Part shown: positions 34,521 to 43,780 of the stretch, piece after piece
Layout of the letters: each line of letters starts with the position of its first letter
How positions within the stretch are numbered: position 1 is the stretch's first letter
Assembly (NCBI GenBank): GCA_016710325.1
Contig: JADJXK010000002.1
Location: 3,658,001-3,722,000, forward strand
Length of the DNA stretch: 64,000 nt
Reading direction: 5' to 3'
From: Candidatus Leptofilum proximum
GTDB taxonomy: Bacteria; Chloroflexota; Anaerolineae; Promineifilales; Promineifilaceae
Notes under the pieces: generated by a model
What the model was told of the DNA's origin: nothing
Database searches by the model: none
Seen by the model: only the letters and a program-made list of their open reading frames with translations
Made by a program: the position numbers and the translations under genes

Positions 34521-35213
34521 ATGAAAGCAAACGTTATTAAAAATAATCAGGTTCCAGCAGCCAGGACAACGGCAAGAAAATCTCGGGGGGTATGGCGACT
34601 TCCCGCAGCCCTCATCCTGTTCAGCATCATCCCCCTCATTTTTGGGGTCCTGCGCCTGAATGAACTGGCGAGCGGTGCAGAAATCACACCAGATAACGCA
34701 CGCTTCTTTGCCTCACCAACGCCTGTGGTGCTGCACATCGTCAGTTCTGGCCTGTATGCGCTTCTGGGTGCCTTCCAATTTGTGAGCCGTTTTTGGCAGC
34801 GTGGGGCTAAATGGCATCGCTGGGCAGGGCGGCTTCTGGTTCCATGCGGATTGGTTGTTGGATTTTCGGGGTTATGGATGACGCTGTTTTACCCTCGCCC
34901 GGATGACGCCAGCAATCTCCTGTATCTGTTTCGGCTGCTGTTTGGGTCGGGCATGGTTCTGTCAATTGCCCTTGGTTTTATTGCCATTTTACGGCGAGAC
35001 ATCGCTCAGCACCGGGCCTGGATGGTACGTGCCTATGCCATTGGCCTGGGTGCAGGCACACAGGTGCTAACTGGGATGGTTGGGGCACTGATCTTCGGCA
35101 CACCCAATGAATTTGAAAATGCTTTGTTGATGGGTGCAGGCTGGGTGATCAACCTCGCAGTTGCTGAATGGATCATTCGCAGGCGGCCGACCCGCCAGAC
35201 TCGTACAGCATAG
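34521..35213 (+). CDS. DUF2306 family membrane protein
   Basis: The 230-residue protein has seven hydrophobic segments. His residues typical of the family occur in VLHIVSSGLYALLGAFQF, WHRWAGRLL and QHRAWMVRAYAIG. DUF2306 proteins are predicted multi-helix membrane proteins, possibly cytochrome-like; no activity is established. AAGGGAG precedes the ATG. It is second in the unit ending with the MDR dehydrogenase. Confidence 0.85.
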   Translation: MKANVIKNNQVPAARTTARKSRGVWRLPAALILFSIIPLIFGVLRLNELASGAEITPDNARFFASPTPVVLHIVSSGLYALLGAFQFVSRFWQRGAKWHRWAGRLLVPCGLVVGFSGLWMTLFYPRPDDASNLLYLFRLLFGSGMVLSIALGFIAILRRDIAQHRAWMVRAYAIGLGAGTQVLTGMVGALIFGTPNEFENALLMGAGWVINLAVAEWIIRRRPTRQTRTA

Positions 35214-35259
35214 ATTTGGCTATTGATATCAACTTTTCATCAAAGGAAAGGATTTAAAA

Positions 35260-36180
35260 ATGAAAGCAATTGTGGCAACTCAATACGGCGGACCTGAAGT
35301 TCTGCAAATTAAAGAGATTGAAAAACCAACCCCTAAAGACAACGAGATTTTGATTAAAGTGCACGCCACCAGCGTCACGGCCGGGGACTTCCGTATGCGG
35401 AGCTTTACCGTTCCGTCCTTGTTGTGGCTCCCTGCCCGGATTGCCTTGGGTATCAGAAAACCCAAGCAACCGATCTATGGCATGGAGCTGGCCGGAGAAG
35501 TGGAAGCGGCGGGCAAGGACGTGACTCGCTTCAAGGCAGGGGACCAGGTATTTGCATCCACCCTGACCGAGAATTTTGGGGCCTACGCCCAATACAAATG
35601 CTTCCCCGAAGCGGGCATGGTGGCCATAAAACCAGCCAATATGAGTTATGAGGAAGCAACGGCCGTTCCTATCGGAGCCACCACCGCATTGCGCCTGCTG
35701 CGCAAAGGCAATATCCAGCGCGGACAAAAGGTCTTGATTTACGGCGCTTCGGGTAGTGTGGGCACGTATGCCACTCAGCTCGCCAGGTATTTCGGGGCAG
35801 AAGTGACCGGCGTTAGCAGCACTGCCAACCTGGAGATGGTTAGAGCTTTGGGAGCTGATCACGTCCTCGATTATACAAAAGAGAAGCTTTCATCCAGAGC
35901 TGAACGGTATGACGCCATCTTTGATGCGGTAGCAAAACTCCCTAAATCAGAAGCCGTAAAAGCGCTTGCTCCGAACGGAGCCTACGTGACGATGGCCAAA
36001 CTGGACTCAAAAGAAAGCATGGAAAATCTGGTTTTCGTCAAGGAGCTCATTGAGGCAGGTGAGCTTAAAGTGGTGATTGACCGATGTTATCCACTGGAGC
36101 AGATGGTCGAGGCGCATCGTTATGTTGATACGGGCCGCAAAAAAGGGAATGTTGTTATCTCAGTGGGGCATAACTCATGA
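35260..36180 (+). CDS. MDR-family NAD(P)-dependent alcohol dehydrogenase/quinone oxidoreductase (copy 1)
   Basis: The 306-residue protein has a GroES-like N-terminal domain (MKAIVATQYGGPEVLQIKEI, ATSVTAGDFRMR) and a Rossmann domain with GASGSVGTYATQLARYFGAE, then LGADHVLDYTKE. Structural zinc cysteines are absent, as in zeta-crystallin/quinone reductases, so reduction of quinones or enals with NADPH is the likely chemistry. The stop overlaps the start of the small YQIRI gene (ATGA). Three more MDR genes lie downstream at 44500, 56612 and 59359. Confidence 0.92.
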   Translation: MKAIVATQYGGPEVLQIKEIEKPTPKDNEILIKVHATSVTAGDFRMRSFTVPSLLWLPARIALGIRKPKQPIYGMELAGEVEAAGKDVTRFKAGDQVFASTLTENFGAYAQYKCFPEAGMVAIKPANMSYEEATAVPIGATTALRLLRKGNIQRGQKVLIYGASGSVGTYATQLARYFGAEVTGVSSTANLEMVRALGADHVLDYTKEKLSSRAERYDAIFDAVAKLPKSEAVKALAPNGAYVTMAKLDSKESMENLVFVKELIEAGELKVVIDRCYPLEQMVEAHRYVDTGRKKGNVVISVGHNS

Positions 36181-36419
36181 CAAATGACCAGCCAGTAAAA
36201 CCGGATGAGGATTCACCGACGATTTATCAAATCCGGATCAGAGGTCACTTAAGTCAGCCACGGATGGCCTGGTTTGAAGGTTTAACTATCACGTTGGATG
36301 AAGATGGCAACACACTTTTAACGGGTTCCGTGCTTGATCAGGCTGCCCTGCATGGCATATTGAAGAAGATACGCGACTTAGGCATGGCTTTGCTATCGGT
36401 GAATTCCGTAAGTGAGTAA
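36177..36419 (+). CDS. Small 'YQIRI' protein (copy 1)
   Basis: The 80-residue protein contains TIYQIRIRGHLSQPRMAWFE, GLTITLDEDGNTLLTGSVLD and QAALHGILKKIRDLGMALLS. Two close paralogues occur at 41273-41533 and 55564-55836, each downstream of a MalT-like gene. There is no signal peptide and no membrane helix. The alternating beta/alpha pattern suggests a small ferredoxin-like fold. Translationally coupled to the MDR gene upstream. Role unknown. Confidence 0.85.
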   Translation: MTNDQPVKPDEDSPTIYQIRIRGHLSQPRMAWFEGLTITLDEDGNTLLTGSVLDQAALHGILKKIRDLGMALLSVNSVSE

Positions 36420-36422
36420 ACC

Positions 36423-36920
36423 ATGAATCAATGCGCTTTCTTCTTAATTCGGATAATTCTCATTGGGCTTGGCGCGACCTTTATGTTTGACCTTTGGGGC
36501 CTGTTCCTCAAGCACACCTTCAAAATAGTGCCGTCAAATATTTGCCTTGTTGGGCGTTGGCTGCGATATATGCCAGAAGGGATTTTTCAGCACGCCAACA
36601 TCGCTGCTGCGCCTGCGAAAAAAGCAGAATGCGCCGTGGGGTGGGTGGGACATTACACAATTGGTGTTGCGTTTACGGCCGTTTTTGTTGCCGCGCTTGG
36701 CAATAATTGGTTACAGCATCCAACCTTGTTTCCGGCAGCCCTCTTTGGTGTCGTCACAGTGATTGCGCCCTTTTTCATCATGCAGCCCGCCTTTGGGTTG
36801 GGGATTGCCGCAGCAAAAACGACAAATCGCTGGCAGGCAAGGGTTCGGAGTTTGATGAATCATCTGGCGTTTGGCTTGGGGCTTTATGTGTTTGGGCTAA
36901 TCGTTGGCTGGGTGCTGTAG
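36423..36920 (+). CDS. DUF2938 family membrane protein
   Basis: At 165 residues it has four membrane helices and family motifs GLGATFMFDLWGLFLK, VGRWLRYMPEGIF, GWVGHYTIGVAFT and FFIMQPAFGLGIAAAKT. It starts four bases after the stop of the YQIRI gene, so it is probably in the same transcript. Function of the family is unknown. Confidence 0.85.
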   Translation: MNQCAFFLIRIILIGLGATFMFDLWGLFLKHTFKIVPSNICLVGRWLRYMPEGIFQHANIAAAPAKKAECAVGWVGHYTIGVAFTAVFVAALGNNWLQHPTLFPAALFGVVTVIAPFFIMQPAFGLGIAAAKTTNRWQARVRSLMNHLAFGLGLYVFGLIVGWVL

Positions 36921-36967
36921 ATTGTGCGGGCGGGTGTCATTTCTGGTCAAACTTTGAACCTTTCCAG

Positions 36968-36973
36968 TATACT
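36968..36973 (+). promoter_or_regulatory. -10 box of a leaderless promoter (second MalT-like gene)
   Basis: TATACT ends six bases before ATG 36980 and no ribosome site is seen, the same layout as the other two MalT-like genes. Confidence 0.5.
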
Positions 36974-36979
36974 GAGTCC

Positions 36980-39688
36980 ATGTCTGCCGACCTGTTGCAA
37001 ACAAAACTTTTTGTCCCCCGGTTACGGCCGTCTCTCGTTCCCCGCCCACACCTCATCGCCAAGCTCAACCAGGGACTGCACCGCAAGCTAACCCTCATCT
37101 CCGCTCCAGCCGGTTTTGGCAAGACCACGCTTGTCAGCGAATGGATTGCTGGTGGCGAACGGCCGTTTGCCTGGCTCTCCCTCGATGAGCGGGACGGTGA
37201 TCGCACCCGTTTTCTCACTTACTTCGTGGCCGCTCTACAAACGGTCGCCAGCGATGTTGGGCAGCGTCTGCTGGAAGCCCTCCAAAATCCGCAACTGCCG
37301 CCCATTGAATCCCTCCTGACAACGCTGCTGAACGAGATAGCCGCCAGCCCAGTGGAATTTGCCCTCGTCCTGGACGATTATCACGTTCTGGAATCGCCGC
37401 CAGTTGATCAGGCGCTCACCTTTATGCTGGAGCACCTGCCGCCGCAGCTGCACCTGATCATCACTACCCGCGAAGACCCGCCCCTGCTGCTGCCGCGGCT
37501 GCGCGTGCGCGGCCTGCTTACGGAACTGCGGGCGGCCGATTTGCGCTTTACGACAGCGGAAACGGCCGTTTTCCTGCAAAAGGTCACCGGCATTGAGCTG
37601 ACCCCCGCAGATGTCGCCGCCCTCGAAAAGCGCACCGAAGGCTGGATTGCTGGGCTTCAGCTGGCAGCCCTGTCGGTACAAGGCCGCGATGATGTGCATG
37701 GATTCATCACCACCTTTGCCGGGGACAACCGGTATGTTGTCGACTACCTGGTTGAAGAAGTGTTGCAGCGCCAGCCGCCTCAGGTGCGCCAGTTCTTGCT
37801 GCAAACCTCGATTCTGGATCGCCTGTGTGGTGATTTGTGTACGGCCGTTACCCACCAAGAAGCCAGCGGCGACCTGCTAAAAACCCTGGAGCGGAGCAAC
37901 CTGTTCGTCATCCCCCTGGACGACCGGCGGCACTGGTACCGTTACCATCACCTGTTCGCCGATGTGCTTCAGGCGCACGCCGAAAAAGAGCAGCCCGTTG
38001 CCTTAAACGAGCTGCACTTGCGCGCCAGCCGCTGGTACGAAGCCCACAACCTGCTGCCCGACGCCGTGCGTCACGCTCTGGCCGCCAGCGACTTTGCCCG
38101 CGTCGCCGATCTGGCAGAACGCGCCTGGCCCGCCATGGATCACAATCGAGAATCCCATACCTGGCTGGGCTGGGTAAATAAACTACCGGAAGCAATGCGG
38201 CACAACCGCCCCGTGCTTGGCGCAAATATCGCCTGGGCGCTGCTGGACAGAGGTGAACTGGAAACGGCCGAATCACACCTGCAAGCCGTTGAACAATGGC
38301 TGGCCCAGGCTGAACAAGCGCCAGAAACGTTCCCAGCCTATGCCGACGCCGCGCAGTATGCCGCGCTGCCCGTCACGGTCGCCGCCGCCCGCACCTACCT
38401 GGCGCTGGCCCTGGGTGATTTGCCTGCCACCCAAAAATATGCCCGACAGGCGCTGCACCTCATCCCAGAAGAGGATCATCACCGACGCGGCACGCCGGCG
38501 GCGCTGCTGGGGCTGGCTACCTGGGCCAGCGGCGACTTGACCACCGCCTACAGCTCGTTCAACGAAGCGATGGCCAGCTACCAAAAGGCAGGCAACACGC
38601 TGTATGCCATTACCGGCGCCTTTATTTTGGCCGATATTCGCTTGGTGCAGGGGCGGCTGCGTGAAGCCGTGGCAATTTACGAACGAGCCCTGAATTCGGC
38701 TGAGGAGGCGGGCGGGGCAGCCTTGCGCGGCACGGCCGATTTGTACACCGGCCTGAGCGAACTTTGCCTGGAACAAAACGATCTGGAAGCGGCCCAAACC
38801 TATTTGCAGCAAAGCAAAACGCTGGGCGAAGAAACCGCGCTGCCCCGCTGGCGCTACCGCTACTGCCTGGCCCAGGCGCGCCTGAGAGCGGCTGCCGGGG
38901 CAGTGGATGAGGCGCTGCACGCTCTGGACGAAGCGGAACAACATTACGTGCGCGGCCCCGTGCCCGATCTGCGCACCCCTGCCGCCTGCAGAGCACGTCT
39001 TTGGGCCAAACAGGGCAGATTGTCTGAAGCGCAGCACTGGGCTGCGTCCCAAGGTCTCTCCGTGGACGATGATCTCACCTATCTGCGCGAATTTGATCAC
39101 ATTACCCTGGCCAGAATCTTTTTGGCGCAGGGGAAGCAGACGGGTGGGGAACGGCCGCGGCACGAGGCGCTAACGTTGCTGAACCGGCTGCTGACCGCTG
39201 CCGAAGCCGGCGGCCGTACCGGGAGTGTGCTGGAAATTCTCGTCCAGCAAGCGCTGGCGCACGAAGCACAGGGCCATGTGGCGGCCGCGCTGGAGTCATT
39301 GGCGCGAGCCCTGGCGCTGGCCGAGCCGGAGGGCTACGTGCGCATCTTTGTCGACGAAGGGCAGTCAATGGCGACATTGCTCAAGAAGATCAAGGCGAAA
39401 GTGAGTGGGCTGCAAGCGTATGTTTCTAAACTGTTGGCAGCTTTTGCCGGCCAAAGTACGGGTGGAGCAGCAGCCAGTAGCGAGCAACCTTTGGTGGAAC
39501 CGTTGAGTGATCGCGAGCTAGAGGTTTTACAACTCGTGGCGCAGGGCTTGACCAACCGCCAGATTGCGGAGCGACTTTACCTGGCCTTGAGCACGGTGAA
39601 GGGGCACAATCGGGTTATCTATGGCAAGCTCAACGTCAGCCGACGCACAGAAGCGGTAGCGCGAGCGCGCGAGTTGGGAATTTTGTAG
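36980..39688 (+). CDS. MalT-like STAND/LuxR transcriptional activator (copy 2)
   Basis: The 902-residue protein is started at ATG 36980, where homology to copy 1 begins (MSADLLQTKLFVPRLRPSLV). An upstream in-frame extension runs through the DUF2938 gene and is rejected. Walker A GFGKTT is at 45-50, Walker B LVLDDYH at about 129, helical repeats fill the middle, and a C-terminal LuxR domain ends it (LSDRELEVLQLVAQGLTNRQ, LALSTVKGHNRVIYGKLNV). It is more GC-rich than copy 1. Candidate targets are the downstream genes with the shared upstream element. Confidence 0.93.
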   Translation: MSADLLQTKLFVPRLRPSLVPRPHLIAKLNQGLHRKLTLISAPAGFGKTTLVSEWIAGGERPFAWLSLDERDGDRTRFLTYFVAALQTVASDVGQRLLEALQNPQLPPIESLLTTLLNEIAASPVEFALVLDDYHVLESPPVDQALTFMLEHLPPQLHLIITTREDPPLLLPRLRVRGLLTELRAADLRFTTAETAVFLQKVTGIELTPADVAALEKRTEGWIAGLQLAALSVQGRDDVHGFITTFAGDNRYVVDYLVEEVLQRQPPQVRQFLLQTSILDRLCGDLCTAVTHQEASGDLLKTLERSNLFVIPLDDRRHWYRYHHLFADVLQAHAEKEQPVALNELHLRASRWYEAHNLLPDAVRHALAASDFARVADLAERAWPAMDHNRESHTWLGWVNKLPEAMRHNRPVLGANIAWALLDRGELETAESHLQAVEQWLAQAEQAPETFPAYADAAQYAALPVTVAAARTYLALALGDLPATQKYARQALHLIPEEDHHRRGTPAALLGLATWASGDLTTAYSSFNEAMASYQKAGNTLYAITGAFILADIRLVQGRLREAVAIYERALNSAEEAGGAALRGTADLYTGLSELCLEQNDLEAAQTYLQQSKTLGEETALPRWRYRYCLAQARLRAAAGAVDEALHALDEAEQHYVRGPVPDLRTPAACRARLWAKQGRLSEAQHWAASQGLSVDDDLTYLREFDHITLARIFLAQGKQTGGERPRHEALTLLNRLLTAAEAGGRTGSVLEILVQQALAHEAQGHVAAALESLARALALAEPEGYVRIFVDEGQSMATLLKKIKAKVSGLQAYVSKLLAAFAGQSTGGAAASSEQPLVEPLSDRELEVLQLVAQGLTNRQIAERLYLALSTVKGHNRVIYGKLNVSRRTEAVARARELGIL

Positions 39689-39744
39689 CCGCCATTCTCA
39701 CTCACAACGCTATTCCACGACCATCCTTTGCCCTTCCCCAGAAC

Positions 39745-39789
39745 AATACCCCTGACCCTACTTTCGTGTCTATACCGCCATACCCCCTG
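39745..39789 (+). promoter_or_regulatory. Conserved upstream element with ATACCCC direct repeats (hydrolase gene)
   Basis: ATACCCCTG (39746) and ATACCCCCTG (39780) are 34 bp apart and flank CTACTTTCGTGTCTATACC. The same layout recurs at 41161-41203. Confidence 0.6.
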
Positions 39790-39833
39790 GCAGATATGCT
39801 CTTTTCACATCAAACAAAAGAAAGGAGCAAAAA

Positions 39834-41084
39834 ATGTCATCCCGAAAAAAATGGACTCTTGGTTTTTTACTGGCGTTGTTGGGTCTGGCGCTGATTATGG
39901 GTACCCGGCCGAAAAAGTGTGCAGACGGAATTTGCAACGATTGGCGCCTGAATGCACCTACCTATGGCCTGCCCGGTGCGTATCAAGTGGGTAGGCGCGA
40001 CTTTTTGACTGACGATGAACCCTCTCTGGCAATGACAATATGGTATCCGGCGCTGCATCAGGGTGAAGGGGACGGGGAGGATGATTATCCGTATGAAATC
40101 AGAATAGGAGCACCTCTGGGCGTCGTAAAGATTGCTTCTTCGGCCGGTCAGGCGGCCCAGGATATGCCCTTTGATCTGACGCAGGGACCCTACCCACTGG
40201 TGATTTTGTCGCCCGGCTTTGCCCTTGGTGCAGCTTCTTACGGCTGGCTGGCGGAACATCTGGCCTCCTACGGTTTTGTAGTGATGGCCCCGGAGCACCA
40301 CGAGACTCTTGACTCGCAGAATGAGCTGTGGCGCGCGGCCATCACCCGGCCGCAGGATATGCTAACTGTGTTTGCCTTTGTCGATGAGCAGATGAAAGCT
40401 GGCGGTGTGCTGGCGGGGTTGGTAGATGCGGAGAATACGGCCGTCATCGGTCATTCTTACGGCGGCTACACGGCAATGGCAGCGGCCGGGGCACAAATAG
40501 ACACCGCCAGTTTCCAGGCGCATTGTGCCGAAGCGGTGCGCACGGAAGACTCCACCACCTGGCTGTGCGATATGCTGCTGCCCCATATGGCGGAGATGGC
40601 GGAGTTAGCCGGGCTGGATGGGATACCAGCGGGACTTTGGCCCACTGCGGCCGATTCCCGCGTAGATGCTATCGTGTCCATGGCCGGCGATGCCTACTTC
40701 TTCGGCCAGCCCGGACTGGCGCAAATCGACGCACCGGTACTGGTGATCGGCGGTACCCTGGACAGTGACACGCCGTTTCATTGGGGTCCGCAGCCTACCT
40801 ACGACCACACCTCCAGTCCAAGAAAAGCGCTGTTAGCCTTGAATGACGCCGAGCACATGATTTTCAGCAACACCTGCGAATCAATCCGGTGGTATGCAAA
40901 ACCGCTGGTCGGCGAATTTTGTGACGATTCCTTCTGGAACAGAAACCAGGCGCACGGCCTGATCGGCCACTTCACAACAGCGTTTCTGCTGACAGAGCTC
41001 AAGCAGGATGCTGACGCCGCGGCGGCTTTGACACCGAACGCCGCTGAGTTCCCTGACATCACCTATGCGGCTCAAGGGTATTAG
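39834..41084 (+). CDS. Exported alpha/beta hydrolase, PAF-acetylhydrolase-like
   Basis: The 416-residue protein has an N-terminal hydrophobic signal or anchor (about 8-22). The alpha/beta core has YPLVILSPGFALG, the nucleophile elbow GHSYGG, a late Asp in GTLDSDTPF and His in DAEHMIF, which complete a Ser-Asp-His triad. The layout fits plasma PAF-acetylhydrolase/dienelactone-hydrolase relatives acting on lipid esters. AAAGGAG precedes the ATG and a strong terminator follows. Confidence 0.88.
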   Translation: MSSRKKWTLGFLLALLGLALIMGTRPKKCADGICNDWRLNAPTYGLPGAYQVGRRDFLTDDEPSLAMTIWYPALHQGEGDGEDDYPYEIRIGAPLGVVKIASSAGQAAQDMPFDLTQGPYPLVILSPGFALGAASYGWLAEHLASYGFVVMAPEHHETLDSQNELWRAAITRPQDMLTVFAFVDEQMKAGGVLAGLVDAENTAVIGHSYGGYTAMAAAGAQIDTASFQAHCAEAVRTEDSTTWLCDMLLPHMAEMAELAGLDGIPAGLWPTAADSRVDAIVSMAGDAYFFGQPGLAQIDAPVLVIGGTLDSDTPFHWGPQPTYDHTSSPRKALLALNDAEHMIFSNTCESIRWYAKPLVGEFCDDSFWNRNQAHGLIGHFTTAFLLTELKQDADAAAALTPNAAEFPDITYAAQGY

Positions 41085-41094
41085 ACGGCCACGA

Positions 41095-41128
41095 ACCGGG
41101 CGAATCAACCATTTTTCGCCCGGTTTTT
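41095..41128 (+). terminator. Intrinsic terminator of the hydrolase gene
   Basis: ACCGGGCGAA pairs with TTCGCCCGGT, followed by TTTCTTTT, 11 bp after the stop. Confidence 0.88.
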
Positions 41129-41160
41129 CTTTTGCCAGCAGTATTGCGCACCCCAAGCCA

Positions 41161-41203
41161 ATACCCCTGACAATACTTTCGAACCTATACGGCAATACCC
41201 TCT
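41161..41203 (+). promoter_or_regulatory. Conserved upstream element with ATACCC direct repeats (YQIRI copy 2)
   Basis: ATACCCCTG (41161) and ATACCCTCT (41195) are 34 bp apart and enclose AATACTTTCGAACCTATACG, closely matching the element before the hydrolase gene. Confidence 0.6.
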
Positions 41204-41272
41204 AATCGATAAAGTAAGGGCACATTAAGCAAGCGGCACGGAGCAAGAAATCTGGCCCAAGAAGGTAAGAGA

Positions 41273-41533
41273 ATGTCGAATAAGCCAAAATCAAACGAGC
41301 CAACAATTTATCAAATCAGAATTGGCGGCCGGCTAGGTAAGCAGTGGGCAGCGTGGTTTGAACACATGACGCTCACCCTGGCAGATAACGGCGACACACT
41401 CTTAACCGGCCCGGTAGTAGACCAGGCAGCGCTGCACGGCCTGCTGCGCAAAGTGCGCGATTTAGGACTGCCGCTCATCTCGGTTACTCGCCTTGGCCCC
41501 GACCAGGCTGATGCACCAGCCGATGAACAATGA
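41273..41533 (+). CDS. Small 'YQIRI' protein (copy 2)
   Basis: The 86 residues include TIYQIRIGGRLGKQWAAWFE, LTLADNGDTLLTGPVVDQAA and LHGLLRKVRDLGLPLISV. Aligns along its length with copies 1 and 3. It precedes the DUF4386 gene and follows MalT-like copy 2, with the shared promoter element upstream. Function unknown. Confidence 0.85.
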   Translation: MSNKPKSNEPTIYQIRIGGRLGKQWAAWFEHMTLTLADNGDTLLTGPVVDQAALHGLLRKVRDLGLPLISVTRLGPDQADAPADEQ

Positions 41534-41589
41534 GCTGCTTCTTGATGAATATCTATCCAAAACTTTTTATTCAATAAAGGAGAAACAAA

Positions 41590-42303
41590 ATGAATTCTGT
41601 TAAGAAAACTGCCCGTATGACTGGCCTATTTTACCTCGCAATCTTCTTTGCCAACATCTTCGTCTTTATCTTCGTGAGCGGCAGCCTGAATGTGACGGGG
41701 AATGCGGCGGCAACGGCCGCCAACATCCGCGCTTCGGAATCGCTGTACCGCAGCGGCGTGGTGAGCTACCTGATTGTCTTTTTGAGTGAAATTGGGGCAA
41801 CCATTCTGCTCTACAAACTGCTCGCGCCGGTCAATAAGACGGTGGCCATGCTGATGATGGCCAACCGGTTGATGCAAGCGGCCGTGCATGCCGTCAACCT
41901 GGTCAACTTCATCTTCCCATTAATTCTGCTAAATGGCGGCGACTATCTGACCGCCTTTATGCCCGCGCAGATTGATTCGCTGGTGCTGCTCTTCACCGAT
42001 GCCCATTACTACGGCGTGCTGGTTTCTGAAGCGTTCTTCGCGGTGAGCCTGTTCCTGCTCGGCTATCTGGTGGTCAAGTCGGAGCTGTTCCCCGGCGTTC
42101 TGGGCGTCATGCTGGCGATTGCCGGGGCGGGCTACGTGCTGGACAGTTTTGGCATCTTCCTGCTGCCCCAGCACGCGGCGCTCTTTGCCAACATCATGAT
42201 TGCCCCGGCGATTATTGCTGAACTGTCCTTCACCCTGTGGCTGCTGATCAAAGGCGTCCGCACCTCACAACCGGAAAGCCACAAGGCAATTGCCGCAGCG
42301 TAA
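41590..42303 (+). CDS. DUF4386 family membrane protein (copy 1)
   Basis: The 237-residue protein has six predicted membrane helices. Family marks are ARMTGLFYLAIFFANIF near the start, NAAATAANIRASESLYRSG after helix 1, and FTLWLLIKGVR at the end. Close paralogues lie at 55880 and 57719. AAAGGAGAAACAAA precedes the ATG. Likely cotranscribed with YQIRI copy 2. Function unknown. Confidence 0.9.
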   Translation: MNSVKKTARMTGLFYLAIFFANIFVFIFVSGSLNVTGNAAATAANIRASESLYRSGVVSYLIVFLSEIGATILLYKLLAPVNKTVAMLMMANRLMQAAVHAVNLVNFIFPLILLNGGDYLTAFMPAQIDSLVLLFTDAHYYGVLVSEAFFAVSLFLLGYLVVKSELFPGVLGVMLAIAGAGYVLDSFGIFLLPQHAALFANIMIAPAIIAELSFTLWLLIKGVRTSQPESHKAIAAA

Positions 42304-42578
42304 GCGAGAAGATATTTGATCCAGTGTCAGACCAGCGCCTGGTTTAGCTTTGCCGGGCGCTGGCTGCAGGAAAGCACTGGGAAGGTGACGCATGGACCAC
42401 ACGCAAGCAGAGAACACGCTTGCCCGGCAGCGGCAGGCGTTAAGGCTAAGGCAGTATGTGCAGCTTCGCAATGGCGTCCCGCTAGGTGACAGCAAATCGC
42501 TGCGAAAAATGCTGCGCGGCTCGCTGGGCGCCGCTTCCTTTGCCGCCTTTTGGCAGTATTGGAATCCAATTTGGGGCT

Positions 42579-43780
42579 TCACTACCGGACAGTTTTAACA
42601 TGGGCTCACCTCAAGATGAAAGGCAACCTTAAAAGACCTGCCCCGCCTCAAGGCATATTTGAGCCAATCATAGCCCAAGCGGAACAAACTTTTGTCCGTT
42701 CGGTCTGTCCGGTCAATTAAACAACGGAACTCTTCATGGTCGGTCACCACGAGGCCCAGGTAAATGAGCCAGAGGTAGGCCAGCGAAGAAGCCAGCAACA
42801 AGCGGGCAACGCGTTCTGGCTCAGCTAAATGACTCTTATGGATATGGAACCCGCGACTTTTCTGGTCAGAGAACAGCGTTTCAATCAGAGTACGACGCTG
42901 ATAATGAGCACAAGCTTGTTGAGGTTGCGCCAGATTGGTGATGAGATAGATTGGTTTTTCATAGGGCTCATCCCACCAGGCAATCGCGTGAAGAGGACCA
43001 TATTCTTGGGCAGTGAAGAGGACAGGAGAGGCAATCGTTTGGGCATTGAGCACCGCCAGGTCAGCCAAAGGATACTGCAAATCGCCATGAGTAATGAGAA
43101 CATTGGCAGCCGAACGGACAACGAAGGACCAATCCGTTTGCCTTTCTATCCAAGCCAGCAACGCTGGGCTGTCATACTCACCATCACCCAGCAGAATGAC
43201 CTCGGCTTCCGGCGGCAACAGAGGCAGTATCTGCTTCAAGACCGCAATATGGCGTTCGGCCGTGGTATGGCCTTTCTTCCCTTTGTAAACCAACCAGGCC
43301 AAAGGCAAGGCGCGTTGGCGATAGACGACACAGACCATGATAGTCACGCAGCCCCGGCCCACCGTGCTGCCGTCCAAGACCAGTGTCAAGGGATGGTTGG
43401 ACAAGTGCTGCAAGAGTGTACGGGCATAGGGCAGATAGTAGAAGTTCTTATCCACATTTTCATTCTTTACCCAGCGTCGCATTCGTTTTCCAGGCTTTTC
43501 GGCTTGGCTGGGTGGGGGATTTCCAGGCTCATGGCGCTCAAGTGCGCTTTGCCACTCAGGACAATGCCGCTGATCATCATCGCCAGAGTGACCACATGGC
43601 CTTGTTTGTGCGTAGGCATAAGCTTTTTGAGGGTTTTCAACACTTTGGTGTACACTCGTTGACTGTCGGTCATGGGGTTGCTTCTCCTTGCTAGATTAGG
43701 CTCTAAAAAGATGAAGCTTACCTCATGACCGTCTTTTTTTCAGGTTGTTTCGGACTCCTTCTCAAAAGTGTCCGGTAGAG
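42579..43780 (-). mobile_element. IS4-family insertion sequence (about 1.2 kb)
   Basis: Terminal inverted repeats contain CTACCGGACA followed by a TTTT stretch (left end CACTACCGGACAGTTTT, right end CTCTACCGGACACTTTT in complement). Direct repeats AATTTGGGGCT flank it at 42568-42578 and 43781-43791. An 11-bp duplication and the YREK transposase fit the IS4 family. Confidence 0.9.
42595..43673 (-). pseudogene. IS4 transposase, frameshifted
   Basis: The N-terminal 60 residues (MTDSQRVYTKVLKTLKKLMP onward) and the catalytic remainder (RRWVKNENVD onward, from about 43480) are in different frames. They meet at SLEN/RMRRW, where GAAAACGA should be GAAAAACGA. The catalytic part has LVLDGSTVGRG, LLGDGEYDS and the YREK box YQRRTLIETLFSDQK. 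One base lost from an A-run explains the break, so the copy is likely inactive unless a frameshift is programmed. Confidence 0.88.

Noticed and set aside
36707..36979. N-terminal extension of MalT-like copy 2
   Set aside because: Runs through the DUF2938 gene and has no similarity to copies 1 and 3.
38273..39163. 296-codon frame opposite MalT-like copy 2
   Set aside because: Low-complexity shadow; the plus strand carries conserved motifs.
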